Source of the DNA: an uncultured Bacteroidales bacterium
GTDB lineage: Bacteria; Bacteroidota; Bacteroidia; Bacteroidales; UBA932
Assembly (NCBI GenBank): GCA_900316795.1
Contig: ONEF01000016.1
Location: 1-64,000, forward strand
Direction: 5' to 3'
DNA: 64,000 nt
The position numbers were made by a program, and so were the translations under genes. Below are positions 52,633 to 61,098 of this stretch, piece by piece. How positions within the stretch are numbered: position 1 is the first letter of the stretch; each line of letters starts with the position of its first letter. The notes beneath the pieces were generated by a model that saw nothing but the letters and a program-made list of their open reading frames with translations, was not told where the DNA came from and did not search any database.

Positions 52633-54765
52633 ATGGGCAGGAAAATACATATAAGGCAGACAGATTCTTACGACTGCGGTGCGGCATGCCTTGCCAGCGT
52701 TGCCGCCTGGTGGGGTGTAAACCTGCCTCTGAGCCGATTCCGGAGGGAATGTGGATGCAGCAAGGACGGAATAAGCATAAGGGGACTGTGTGACGGCGCG
52801 GAAAGCGTCGGTCTGAGTGCCAAGCCTCTCAAGGCAGAAGATTTCAAATCCCTTAGCCTCAAGGATAAAATTGAAAGACTCCAGGCCCTTTCTTCTGTCC
52901 AAAGTCCGGTCATAGCCCACATTGTGTCTGATGGAGGAATGATGCATTATGTGGTTATATTCAAGACAGGAAAGAGAAAACTTGGCATAATGGACCCGGC
53001 AATGGAACGTATGTCAACTGCCTGGGTGGAAGATTTCGCCAAAAAGTGGAGCGGCTACATAATCCTGGTAACATCAGGAGACGGTATTGGCCGGGAGAAC
53101 AAAACTCAAGGCAAGCTGGCAAGGTTCAGAAGGCTTTTGTTTTTCCACCGCAGGGAAATAATTCTGGCTGCAGCAGGTTCCATCGCCCTTTCCGGAATCG
53201 GAATCTGCAATTCTCTCTTGCTGCAGATCCTGATAGACAAGATCCTCCCCTCTTCGGACACCGCTTCCCTGGCCATTGTTTCAGCCATAATACTGACTCT
53301 GATTCCGGTATCACTTCTTATAGGATACATGAGAGACCTGTATCTTTTGCAGGGAAGCATATCCATAGACACCTCACTTGTCATAGGCTTTATGAGAAGG
53401 ATAATGAAGATGGATGCCAGGTTTTTCAAAGACTATCCAAAAGGAGAACTTGAATCCAGACTCAGCGATACAGGAAAGATCCGCGCCTTCATCTGCCAGG
53501 GGGTAGTTTCACTGATTGTCTGCCTGACAACCTTGCTGGTTGTAACTACCCTTATGTTTGTCTTTTACAGCCGTCTGGCGGCTCTCCTCTGCTGCTGCAT
53601 CCCGGTTTATGCGCTGCTGCTTGGGGCGGCGGACCGCATCAACCGGAAGATGAGCCGAAAAGTCATGGCCGCAGCATCAGCCTTTGAGAGCGATGTCATA
53701 GACAGTATGGAAGGAGAGGAGGCGATCAGGCATTTCGGAGTGGATGCCCGTACCCTGAACTTCAACGACAGTTATTCTGATCTGGTTTACAAATCTTTCA
53801 AGGCCGGGAAAGTGTCTGCTGCTATAGGAGGGCTGGGAAACGGTATCTCCCAGATAATAATGGCACTTATTCTGATAGTCGGAGGAGCCGGCGTAGTCTG
53901 TGGCAACCTGAGCCTTGGAGAACTGGTATCTTTCTATACGCTGAGCATATACTTCATATCTCCTGTCAGTTCTCTAGTAAGTTTTGATTCTCTTATGAAC
54001 GAAGCTCTTACGGCTTCCGACAGAATCTATGACATCACTTCCTCCTACTCTTTGGCCCGGGAGGATAACACTTCGGGCGTTTCCTTATCCGGCCTGAACT
54101 CCTTAACTTTTGAATTCAAAAACGTGACATTCAGGTATCCCGGAGGGAGAAAACTGCTGGAAGGGTTCAGCGCCTCCTTCGAAAGCGGAAAAATCACCGG
54201 CATACAAGGCCCGAACGGATGCGGGAAAAGCACATTGATCTCTCTGATGCTAAAAGACTACAAGCCCTCAGAGGGAACCCTGACCTACGGTGGCATTGAC
54301 ATATCTTTTTTATCTTCAACTTGCTGGAGGGGCATTATTTCTTTAGCCCCTCAGAAATTTCATATTTTCAATGCCACCATCTTTGACAATATAGCCATGA
54401 CTCTCAAGAAGTCAGAAAGAAACATAGACCATACCATGCTGGAAAAGGTTGCCTGGGCAGCTTCCCTCTCCGGAATGGACCGCATGTGTGAGAAGTTGGA
54501 CAAAGGGCTGTTTTCAGGATGCGGAACCGGAGGAGTCTCACTTTCCGGAGGAGAAAAGCAAATGATTGTTATAGCCAGAACGTTGTATGCAAACACCCCG
54601 GTTGTGGTTTTTGACGAAGCTTCTTCAAATATGGACATTGAAGGCCGGGAGGCTTTTGCCAGGATGCTGCTGGAATTAAGAAGGATGGGCAAATGCGTTA
54701 TTGTGATCTCACACGATGAGTCATTTGCTCACATCTGCGATAAAGTGATAAAATTAACCGGTTGA
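52633..54765 (+). CDS. Peptidase-containing ABC exporter (C39 peptidase, membrane domain, ATPase)
   Basis: 710 residues. The N-terminal C39 peptidase (1-135) keeps its active site: Gln9, Cys15 (in QTDSYDCGAAC), His105 (MMHYVV) and Asp121 (IMDPA). The ABC membrane domain (about 165-440) has six helices. The nucleotide-binding domain has Walker A GPNGCGKST (526-534), signature LSGGEKQ (from 637), Walker B VVVFDEASS (Asp661, Glu662) and the H-loop ISHDES. Such exporters cut leaders after Gly-Gly and push the peptide through the inner membrane. Two small GG-leader genes follow at once, the first starting 56 bases past its stop. Confidence 0.96.
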   Translation: MGRKIHIRQTDSYDCGAACLASVAAWWGVNLPLSRFRRECGCSKDGISIRGLCDGAESVGLSAKPLKAEDFKSLSLKDKIERLQALSSVQSPVIAHIVSDGGMMHYVVIFKTGKRKLGIMDPAMERMSTAWVEDFAKKWSGYIILVTSGDGIGRENKTQGKLARFRRLLFFHRREIILAAAGSIALSGIGICNSLLLQILIDKILPSSDTASLAIVSAIILTLIPVSLLIGYMRDLYLLQGSISIDTSLVIGFMRRIMKMDARFFKDYPKGELESRLSDTGKIRAFICQGVVSLIVCLTTLLVVTTLMFVFYSRLAALLCCCIPVYALLLGAADRINRKMSRKVMAAASAFESDVIDSMEGEEAIRHFGVDARTLNFNDSYSDLVYKSFKAGKVSAAIGGLGNGISQIIMALILIVGGAGVVCGNLSLGELVSFYTLSIYFISPVSSLVSFDSLMNEALTASDRIYDITSSYSLAREDNTSGVSLSGLNSLTFEFKNVTFRYPGGRKLLEGFSASFESGKITGIQGPNGCGKSTLISLMLKDYKPSEGTLTYGGIDISFLSSTCWRGIISLAPQKFHIFNATIFDNIAMTLKKSERNIDHTMLEKVAWAASLSGMDRMCEKLDKGLFSGCGTGGVSLSGGEKQMIVIARTLYANTPVVVFDEASSNMDIEGREAFARMLLELRRMGKCVIVISHDESFAHICDKVIKLTG

Positions 54766-54821
54766 TTATAGGCGGAATCCGGCGCGCCAGACTTGCCGGA
54801 ACCATCTCATTACAGAAGATT

Positions 54822-55031
54822 ATGGACGATAGAAGACAGATGATCAGAGGATTCGCCGAGATAGATGACGGCGAGTACTCAGTCTCGGGAGGAATCAACC
54901 CTGAAACAATCAGGAAGATTGCCAAAATTATCGGTATCCTGATAGATGTGATAGCCAGCTATGGTGAAGACTTCTACAAGGGATACAAGAAAGCACTTGA
55001 AGGAAAACCGCTGTACTCATTTGCAAGTTAG
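54822..55031 (+). CDS. Double-glycine-leader peptide 1 (putative secreted peptide precursor)
   Basis: 69 residues, or 63 if translation starts at Met7 (54840), which would give an 18-residue leader like that of the next gene. The leader ends in EYSVSGG; Val at -4 and Glu at -7 fit C39 substrates. The predicted 45-residue core (from INPETIRKIAKIIG) is an amphipathic helix (IIGILIDVIASYGEDFYKGY) with a net positive charge and an aromatic end (PLYSFAS); it has no Cys, so no thioether or disulfide. No radical-SAM or lanthionine enzyme is near, hence it is probably unmodified. Bacteriocin, signal or both are open. Confidence 0.78.
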   Translation: MDDRRQMIRGFAEIDDGEYSVSGGINPETIRKIAKIIGILIDVIASYGEDFYKGYKKALEGKPLYSFAS

Positions 55032-55035
55032 GAGG
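55030..55035 (+). promoter_or_regulatory. Strong ribosome binding site of peptide 2
   Basis: AGGAGG, a full Shine-Dalgarno match, eight bases before the ATG at 55044. Such sites are rare in this window, where most starts lack one, and it suggests high expression of the second peptide. Confidence 0.75.
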
Positions 55036-55043
55036 ACAGGCTT

Positions 55044-55229
55044 ATGAAAGGATTCACGCAAATCACTGCCGAAGAGCAGTTCATGGTCATTGGAGGAAAG
55101 GATTCTGATGTAGCCAAATTCGTGGAACTTCTTGGGTACAGTATCGGGATGATTGTAAGAATGATAAAGAACTGGAGGAAGGGAAGCGTTCCGAAAGAAC
55201 AGTCCCTTGCCAACATATACCCGTTCTGA
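55044..55229 (+). CDS. Double-glycine-leader peptide 2 (putative secreted peptide precursor)
   Basis: 61 residues. The 18-residue leader MKGFTQITAEEQFMVIGG fits the class II leader rule (Ile-Thr at -12/-11, Glu at -8, Val at -4, Gly-Gly at -2/-1). The 43-residue core (KDSDVAKFVELLGYSIGMIV...NIYPF) is a cationic amphipathic helix with a GxxxG (GYSIG), a motif that lets the two partners of class IIb bacteriocins pack together. Core without Cys. It lies 12 bases after peptide 1, so the pair could be a two-component bacteriocin. A strong terminator follows. Confidence 0.82.
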   Translation: MKGFTQITAEEQFMVIGGKDSDVAKFVELLGYSIGMIVRMIKNWRKGSVPKEQSLANIYPF

Positions 55230-55250
55230 CAGCTTATTTCCCGAAAAACG

Positions 55251-55283
55251 GAGATGACCAAATCTTTGGTCATCTCTTTTTTA
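55251..55283 (+). terminator. Terminator after the peptide genes
   Basis: gagatgaccaaa (55251-55262) pairs with tttggtcatctc about two bases later, followed by six T. It should end most transcripts after the second peptide gene. Confidence 0.88.
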
Positions 55284-55302
55284 ACAATTATCCACAGATT
55301 AC

Positions 55303-55310
55303 TATATTTG
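55303..55310 (+). promoter_or_regulatory. -7 element five bases before the tolC-like start codon
   Basis: TATATTTG (perfect TAnnTTTG), followed by about five bases and the ATG at 55316 (positions certain to within one base). The tolC-like and adaptor genes thus have their own promoter. Confidence 0.55.
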
Positions 55311-55315
55311 TAGCG

Positions 55316-56641
55316 ATGAATAAATTTCCAATCATATCATCATTGCTTGTGATATTTACCTGCCTGGGCTGTTACGCCCAGAGCACATGGACTTTACAGC
55401 AGTGCATAGACTACGCCCGGCAGAACAATCTCCAGGTAAAGATGGAAGAGATCGGGGTGGAACAGGCTCAGAACATAGCCGATCAGTCCAAGTGGGACAT
55501 CGCCCCAAGTGTAAACGCCGGACTTAGCCACAGCATGAGCTGGGGAAGGTCTGTCAACCTCCAGACTCTTGAAATCATCAAAAACAAGAGAAGCATGTCA
55601 ACAAGCGGCAACTTGAGCGCCTCCGCCACCATATTCCAGGGGCTCTCCAAGACCAACACCATCAAGAGCAACATGACTTCCCTGAAAATAGCCGAGCAGC
55701 AGGTTGAGAAAGTCAAGAACGACATAACAATCCAGATAACAAGGGCTTACCTTCAGCTTCTGCTTTCTCGGGAAATTGAGAAATCAGCCTTGCAGAGTTG
55801 CCGGAGCACAGAAGAACAGGTTGAACGTACCGCCAAGCTCGTGGACGCCGGCAGCCAGGCCTACAGCACCCTGCTGGAGGTAAAGGCCCAGCTGGCCAAC
55901 GAAAAGAGCCAGCTTGTAAGCGCCTCTTCAGATGTGAGGACCAATATGCTCACTCTCATCCAGCTTCTCGACCTTCCGGCCGACATGGCTTCCTCTTTCA
56001 ATGTTGTAGCCCCTGACAGCACTTTGAGCGAGAATCTCCTTCCTGAAGGAAACGCTGAAGGAATCTACGAACAGGCTCTCGGGCTTCCACAGGTAAAAAT
56101 CGCTGAGTACGGCCTGGAAAAGAGCAAGTTTGATTACAAGGCCGCTTGGGGAAGGCTCCTGCCTTCTCTTTCCGTGCAGGCCGGATACGGATCTTACTAC
56201 ACAGACGGGCAGAGCGGGGCTTTCTTCACCCAGTTTGAACATAACAAGAACCCTTCTCTCGGATTCTCCCTTAACATACCCATCTTCAACGGTTTGGCCG
56301 CCAGGATGGGAACCAGGAACGCACGCCTTGCGGTCAGGAACAGCCAACTTCTTCTGGAAGTCCAGAAACAGTCTCTGTTCAAGGAAATCCAGACTGCCTA
56401 CAACGAAGCATGGAACGCCAGGGAGAGGATGAAGGCAGCCAAGGAAAACATGAGAAGCATACAGGAATCTTTTACATATACAGAAAACAAGTTCAACGTG
56501 GGAATGATGAACGCCACAGACTACAACATTGCCAAGACCAACTTGTTCAAAGCCGTATCCGCCTACTACCAGGCAAAATACCAGTATCTGTTCGAACTCA
56601 AGATCCTGGACTTCTACAAAGGAAAAGCCATCAACTTGTAA
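55316..56641 (+). CDS. tolC: TolC-family outer membrane efflux protein
   Basis: 441 residues. Signal peptide with a Cys (LVIFTCLGCYAQ; possibly lipidated at Cys17 or Cys20). Two OEP repeats of long helices are visible: WTLQQCIDYARQNNLQVKMEEIGVEQAQ, TIQITRAYLQLLLSREIEKSAL and the second half ERMKAAKENMRSIQESFTYTENKFNVGMMNATDYNIAKTNLFKA. It forms the outer membrane channel of a tripartite exporter. Coupled to the adaptor gene by a six-base gap. Confidence 0.93.
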   Translation: MNKFPIISSLLVIFTCLGCYAQSTWTLQQCIDYARQNNLQVKMEEIGVEQAQNIADQSKWDIAPSVNAGLSHSMSWGRSVNLQTLEIIKNKRSMSTSGNLSASATIFQGLSKTNTIKSNMTSLKIAEQQVEKVKNDITIQITRAYLQLLLSREIEKSALQSCRSTEEQVERTAKLVDAGSQAYSTLLEVKAQLANEKSQLVSASSDVRTNMLTLIQLLDLPADMASSFNVVAPDSTLSENLLPEGNAEGIYEQALGLPQVKIAEYGLEKSKFDYKAAWGRLLPSLSVQAGYGSYYTDGQSGAFFTQFEHNKNPSLGFSLNIPIFNGLAARMGTRNARLAVRNSQLLLEVQKQSLFKEIQTAYNEAWNARERMKAAKENMRSIQESFTYTENKFNVGMMNATDYNIAKTNLFKAVSAYYQAKYQYLFELKILDFYKGKAINL

Positions 56642-56647
56642 AATAAA

Positions 56648-57865
56648 ATGGGGAAGAAAAAGAAAAATATCTGGTGGGCTCTTGCCGCAGCTCTTATCGT
56701 GGTACTCATGATTGCTTCCAAGACCTGCAAGAAAAGCCAGCTGACTATCGTGGAAACGGCCAAGGCCAGCCGTATGACCATTGTGGAAAACATTCCTGCA
56801 AACGGAAAGATCCAGCCGGTAACTGAAGTCAAGATTTCTCCGGACGTTTCCGGCGAGATCGTGGAACTACATATAAAAGAGGGAGATGCAGTAAAGAAAG
56901 GAGACCTCATAATAAAAATCAGGCAAGACATATACCTGTCTGCGGTGGACCAGGCCATGGCATCTCTTAACGCTGTAAGAGCGCAGTACAAGCAGCAGCA
57001 GGCCCAGACCCTGAGAGCAAAGCAGAACTATGAGAGATATGCCAAGCTCTACGAACTGAAAACAGTATCCAAGGCTGAATTTGAGAATGCAAGTGCTGAA
57101 TGGGATGTCGCCCAGCAGCAGCTGGACGGGGCCCGTTTCAACATAAGCAGCGCAGAAGCCAGACTCAAGGAAGCCCGTGAGAATCTTTTGAAAACCACCA
57201 TTTATTCCCCGATGGACGGCATTATCTCCAAACTGTCCGTAGAACTTGGAGAAAGGGTTGTGGGAACCACCCAGATGGCTGGAACTGAAATGTTCCGCGT
57301 TGCGAACTTTGATGAGATGGAGGTCTTGGTAGATGTCAACGAAAACGATATCATCCGTCTCAATCCAGGAGACAGCGCCAAGATAACCGTAGATGCCTAT
57401 ATGGACAGGGATTTCTGGGGAGTTGTGACCGAGGTTGCAAACTCTTCAAAGAGTTCCGCCACAGCCTCTTTGGACCAGGCTACAACCTTTGAGGTGAAAG
57501 TGAGGATAGCCCCTGAATCCTATTCAGACCTGATGGCTGAAGGAACCTCTCCTTTCCGCCCGGGAATGAGCGCGTCCGTCCAGATCCAGACTACCAAGGT
57601 GGAGAATGTGCTGGCTCTGCCGGTTTCAGCCATAACCAGCCGCAGCGACCTTTCCCAGGAGGGTGGCAAGGCTTTCGTCTTCACTTACGATCCGTCAACC
57701 CAGACAGTGTCTGCCACTCCGGTCAAGACCGGCATCCAGGATATGGCTAACATAGAGATAAAAGAAGGCCTGTCAGACTCAACAATCGTTGTGACAGGCC
57801 CATTCTCTGCGGTAAGCAAGACCCTCCAGAACGGAGCTAAAGTCAAGACTTCAACCGGCAAATAA
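56648..57865 (+). CDS. Periplasmic adaptor protein (MacA/HlyD type)
   Basis: 405 residues. One N-terminal membrane helix (NIWWALAAALIVVLMIAS), a lipoyl/barrel-sandwich domain (GEIVELHIKEGDAVKKGDLIIKI), a long alpha hairpin (about 100-170), the second half of the lipoyl domain (TTIYSPMDGIISKLSVELGERV) and beta-barrel and membrane-proximal domains follow. Adaptors of this kind connect an inner membrane ABC pump with TolC. The usual MacB-type pump genes do not follow; the only ABC gene in the region is the C39 exporter upstream, making a partnership likely. Confidence 0.92.
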   Translation: MGKKKKNIWWALAAALIVVLMIASKTCKKSQLTIVETAKASRMTIVENIPANGKIQPVTEVKISPDVSGEIVELHIKEGDAVKKGDLIIKIRQDIYLSAVDQAMASLNAVRAQYKQQQAQTLRAKQNYERYAKLYELKTVSKAEFENASAEWDVAQQQLDGARFNISSAEARLKEARENLLKTTIYSPMDGIISKLSVELGERVVGTTQMAGTEMFRVANFDEMEVLVDVNENDIIRLNPGDSAKITVDAYMDRDFWGVVTEVANSSKSSATASLDQATTFEVKVRIAPESYSDLMAEGTSPFRPGMSASVQIQTTKVENVLALPVSAITSRSDLSQEGGKAFVFTYDPSTQTVSATPVKTGIQDMANIEIKEGLSDSTIVVTGPFSAVSKTLQNGAKVKTSTGK

Positions 57866-57866
57866 T

Positions 57867-59015
57867 TTACTCTACACAGATAGCGGATACCGCCTTGGCC
57901 AGACCGTTCTTGTCGAACACGTCTTTGGCTGTGATTTCTCCTTTCTTGTTGAACAGATACAGGCAAGGAAGTTTGGTGACATTGTACAGCCTGAGGCTGG
58001 ATGAAGCGCTTCCGTCTCCGTCACATACGTTTATCCAAGGGAAACGGTTTACAATTGAATGCCAGTAAGCCTTGTCTGTGGTTATACATACTGAATAGAT
58101 TTCCAGTCCTCTGCCCTTGAACTGGTTGTAGATGTTTTCCAGTTCCGCGTTGAACATTTTCTGTTCATTGTTTGACGGCTCCCAGAAAAGAAGTATGAAA
58201 GGTCTTCCGGCCAGAGAAGTCAGATTCCTGACCTCTGACTTGGTGTCTGTGATTGAAAGTTCCGGGAAGAGAGCCTGAGGGGTCTCCTTCATCCTGTAGG
58301 ACAGTTCCATTTCGTTGAATGAAGCGGAAGCCTCCTTCTCAAGCGCCTTCACATACGGAGACTGAGGATATTCAACCTTAAGGGAATCTGCCAGCTGCTT
58401 GAAGTAAACACCATCCGTAAGTTCAGCAAACATAGGGAAGTTCTCGTTGAACTGTCTGTAGAGGTTCCGTATGTTGGTGAAAGAATATGGATGGGTAACA
58501 AGATGCTTGACTGCAGCCTGCTTCTGGGCGACATACAGCTTTCCAAGTTCATATCTGATTCTCTGTACAGACTCTACGTCCCCTATTTCCGAGCAGGCTA
58601 TCATCTGAACTGAAAGAGAATCGAAAGATTTCTGGCTCTTGTCTATTTCCCTGTTTATCTGCTGAAGGAGTTCAGACTCCTTTGAGCCTTTGACCTTCAG
58701 GTTCCTGCCATTGGTATCCACTTCCACTTTCACGTGGTCCCCAGGACTCAGCAGCAATGACGCCAGCTGGATTCCGTTATAGGAAAGATAATAGAAGTTT
58801 GGGCTCTGGTAAGGCAGTTCAAACTTTGCGGAAGCCTTTCCGGAAGCATTTGTCTTGAGTGTGTCCGCCACCTCCACTTTGTTGATGTTCAATACGCTCA
58901 GGACGACATCGCGGTCAGCCGCCCCCTCCAGCATAAGATCAATCGAAGCCTTTTTGCCATTGCAGGAAGCAAGAGCAATCGCCACGGCGGCCATATATAA
59001 AAACTGTCTTTTCAT
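57867..59015 (-). CDS. TlpA-like thioredoxin-fold lipoprotein without CXXC
   Basis: 382 residues. Lipobox ending at Cys18 (AIALASC). The N-terminal part is DUF4369-like (strands to residue 110), then a helical region and a C-terminal thioredoxin fold (about 240-382): FILLFWEPSNNEQKMFN holds the place of the CXXC motif but has no Cys, while the cis-Pro loop VTKLPCLYLF is kept. So it is unlikely to be an oxidoreductase of the normal kind. It follows the HIT gene by 12 bases, and its stop is one base from that of the adaptor gene, which is convergent. Confidence 0.85.
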   Translation of the reverse strand: MKRQFLYMAAVAIALASCNGKKASIDLMLEGAADRDVVLSVLNINKVEVADTLKTNASGKASAKFELPYQSPNFYYLSYNGIQLASLLLSPGDHVKVEVDTNGRNLKVKGSKESELLQQINREIDKSQKSFDSLSVQMIACSEIGDVESVQRIRYELGKLYVAQKQAAVKHLVTHPYSFTNIRNLYRQFNENFPMFAELTDGVYFKQLADSLKVEYPQSPYVKALEKEASASFNEMELSYRMKETPQALFPELSITDTKSEVRNLTSLAGRPFILLFWEPSNNEQKMFNAELENIYNQFKGRGLEIYSVCITTDKAYWHSIVNRFPWINVCDGDGSASSSLRLYNVTKLPCLYLFNKKGEITAKDVFDKNGLAKAVSAICVE

Positions 59016-59027
59016 CTTCCGGCCGGT

Positions 59028-59429
59028 TTATTCAGATAGTTCTTTCCTTATTTTCTCAGCGATTTCCTCCATCTGTTCTGCCGTAGGATGGAGCTTCTTC
59101 TCCGCTGCAAAGTCAAGGTCTCCCTCGTTGTTCATAGGAACAAGATGGATGTGTGCGTGAGGAACTTCCAGGCCAATGACCGCCACTCCTATCTTGCGGC
59201 AAGGGATTGCTCTCTTCTGAGCTTCGGCTATCTTCTTTGCAAATTTCCAAAGCCCGGCATAATAGTCTTCTTCATAGTCGAAGATGTAGTCCATCTCATC
59301 CTTCGGAACCACCAGCGTGTGGCCCAACTGGACTGGAGAAATGTCCAGAAAAGCAAAGTAGTTTTCTGTTTCGGCTATCTTGTAGCAAGGTATCTCACCT
59401 GCTATGATCCTTGAGAAAATAGATGCCAT
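59028..59429 (-). CDS. HIT family nucleotide-binding protein
   Basis: 133 residues. The histidine triad HAHIHL is intact, and the N-terminal SIFSRIIAGEIPCYKIAETENYFAFLDISPVQLGHTLVVPK is that of the HINT/Fhit-like branch. It hydrolyses AMP-linked substrates. The ATG at 59429 fits the family. 22 bases after greA; cotranscription with greA and the TlpA-like gene is likely. Confidence 0.93.
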   Translation of the reverse strand: MASIFSRIIAGEIPCYKIAETENYFAFLDISPVQLGHTLVVPKDEMDYIFDYEEDYYAGLWKFAKKIAEAQKRAIPCRKIGVAVIGLEVPHAHIHLVPMNNEGDLDFAAEKKLHPTAEQMEEIAEKIRKELSE

Positions 59430-59451
59430 TATCTTGAGTTTTAAGTGTTTG

Positions 59452-59925
59452 CTAAAGAGAAATATCCAATATCTCAAACTTTATGATTCCTGCCGGGGCG
59501 TTCACGTCCACAACCTCTCCCTTGCTCTTTCCGAACAGGGCCTTTCCTATAGGAGTTGAAGCTGCCAGTTTGCCTTGTGCAAGGTTGGCTTCGCTCTCAC
59601 CCACCAGGGTGAACACCATCTTTGCTCCTGTCTTGAGATTCTTGACGGTAACCTTGGAAAGCATCCCTACCTTGTCTGTGCTTAGCTTGCTCTCATCGAT
59701 GATTATCGCATTTGCAATCAGGTCCTGAAGCTTGGAGATTTTAAGTTCCAAAAGCCCCTGCGCCTCTCTTGCAGCGTCATATTCAGCATTTTCTGAAAGG
59801 TCTCCCTTATCTCTTGCCTCAGCGATGGCCCTGGATATGGCAGGTCTCTGGACCGTGATCATATCGTTCAGCTCTTCGCGGAGTTTTGCCAACCCTTCTT
59901 CTGTAACATATTGTCCTTTTGCCAT
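59452..59925 (-). CDS. greA: Transcription elongation factor GreA
   Basis: 157 residues: N-terminal coiled coil (LAKLREELNDMITVQRPAISRAIAEARDKGDLSENAEYDAAREAQG), whose acidic tip drives RNA cleavage in stalled polymerase, and C-terminal FKBP-like domain (LVGESEANLAQGKLAASTPIGKALFGKSKGEVV). A terminator-like hairpin lies in its leader. Confidence 0.96.
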   Translation of the reverse strand: MAKGQYVTEEGLAKLREELNDMITVQRPAISRAIAEARDKGDLSENAEYDAAREAQGLLELKISKLQDLIANAIIIDESKLSTDKVGMLSKVTVKNLKTGAKMVFTLVGESEANLAQGKLAASTPIGKALFGKSKGEVVDVNAPAGIIKFEILDISL

Positions 59926-59929
59926 AGTT

Positions 59930-59961
59930 AAAAAATTAAGAAGAACCCCGGTGAGGGATTC
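59930..59961 (-). promoter_or_regulatory. Terminator-like hairpin in the greA leader
   Basis: On the minus strand gaatccc (59961-59955) pairs with ggggttc (59949-59943) with one G-U pair and a 5-base loop; a T-rich stretch ending in six T (59935-59930) follows, four bases before the greA ATG. This is the layout of an attenuator. In E. coli, the greA leader also ends early to give small RNAs (GraL). Confidence 0.5.
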
Positions 59962-59980
59962 CTCGTGTTCATTACTGATG

Positions 59981-59988
59981 CAAATTTA
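59981..59988 (-). promoter_or_regulatory. -7 element of greA
   Basis: The minus strand reads TAAATTTG (perfect TAnnTTTG). It overlaps the stop codon of ribF and gives a greA leader of about 50 bases. Confidence 0.55.
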
Positions 59989-60876
59989 CAAAAAAAATCT
60001 GACAGCGTCTATCTTGTCCTTTTCCAGCTGAGCCTTCAGCTGCCCCAGGTCAGAGAATTTCCTCTCGTCCCGGATCCTGTCCACAAAACCCAAGTGGAGG
60101 TCAAGTCCATAGATATCTTCGTCAAAATCAAGTATATGAGTTTCTATGGATATATTCTTTCCGGCATTTACCGTAGGTCTTGTCCCTATGTTGCAGATAC
60201 CTCTGTACCTTTTTCCGGATAAATATACATCCACGGCATAAACACCGTTGCCGGGCACCAGTTTCAACGGGTCGTACAGCCCAAGGTTGGCGGTTGGGAA
60301 CCCTATGGTCCTTCCCAGATGGTTCCCGCTGACAACCACGCCTTTGAGGGAGTACTTCCTTCCGAGAAACTTCTCTGCAAGCCTCACGTCACCCTCTTCC
60401 AAGGCACGGCGTATCTTGGTAGAGCTGATTACCTGCCCGTCCTGGGCAAACTCGTCCAGACGGCACACCACCAAGCCGCAGTCTCTGCATATCTGCATCA
60501 TCTGCTCCTGGCTCTGGGCCGGATCGTGACCGATCTTGTGGTCATAGCCTATAATCAGATGGGTAACACCACATCTTTCAACTAGATACTGCCTTACAAA
60601 CTGCTCCGTTGAAAGTTTGCTGAACTCCTTGGTGAAATCCAGCACCGTAACCTTGTCAATTCCCATGGACCTGAATATCATCTCCTTCTCTCCAAGAGAA
60701 GTGAGCAGCCTCAGATCATAAGCCTGCTGCTGAAGCACACTGCGCGGATGCGGCCAGAAGGTTACAATCTGGCTTTCAATGCCCAGTTCCCGGGCTTTGG
60801 AACACACTGCACTTACCACCTTCTGGTGTCCAAGGTGCACTCCGTCAAAAAATCCTGTCGCCGCTACGCTCATCAT
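59986..60876 (-). CDS. ribF: Bifunctional riboflavin kinase / FAD synthetase
   Basis: 296 residues. The N-terminal FMN adenylyltransferase domain has GFFDGVHLGHQKVV and the C-terminal flavokinase domain RKYSLKGVVVSGNHLGRTIGFPTANL; IGYDHKIGHD is also typical. Start overlaps the xseB stop by four bases (ATGA). Confidence 0.96.
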   Translation of the reverse strand: MMSVAATGFFDGVHLGHQKVVSAVCSKARELGIESQIVTFWPHPRSVLQQQAYDLRLLTSLGEKEMIFRSMGIDKVTVLDFTKEFSKLSTEQFVRQYLVERCGVTHLIIGYDHKIGHDPAQSQEQMMQICRDCGLVVCRLDEFAQDGQVISSTKIRRALEEGDVRLAEKFLGRKYSLKGVVVSGNHLGRTIGFPTANLGLYDPLKLVPGNGVYAVDVYLSGKRYRGICNIGTRPTVNAGKNISIETHILDFDEDIYGLDLHLGFVDRIRDERKFSDLGQLKAQLEKDKIDAVRFFL

Positions 60877-61094
60877 CCCTCCGCACTATCTTCATTACTG
60901 TCATCCATAAGGGCTGAGAACCTTTCCTTGTAGCCTCTGAGCTGAGTCTTGCAGAAAGCTATCAGCTGCATGGCCCTCTTTATGTCCTTTTCTATCCTGT
61001 CCAGCGGCGCGTCCTTCTCCTCCACCCTTTCAACCAGGGTTTCCAACTCGGCGATTGCCTTCTCGTAGGTCAGTTCTTCTTTCTGTTCTTCCAT
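60873..61094 (-). CDS. xseB: Exodeoxyribonuclease VII small subunit
   Basis: 73 residues from the ATG at 61094 (MEEQKEELTYEKAIAELETLVERVEEKDAPLDRIEKDIKRAM). An ATG at 61130 is in frame but overlaps xseA by 32 bases; the later start gives the usual length and leaves a four-base gap. The small helical subunit stabilises XseA. Confidence 0.92.
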   Translation of the reverse strand: MEEQKEELTYEKAIAELETLVERVEEKDAPLDRIEKDIKRAMQLIAFCKTQLRGYKERFSALMDDSNEDSAEG

Positions 61095-61098
61095 ATCT

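Noticed and set aside
56648..57865. MacAB-type macrolide efflux operon
   Set aside because: The adaptor is not followed by a MacB-type ATPase/permease gene; the nearest ABC gene is the C39 exporter upstream.
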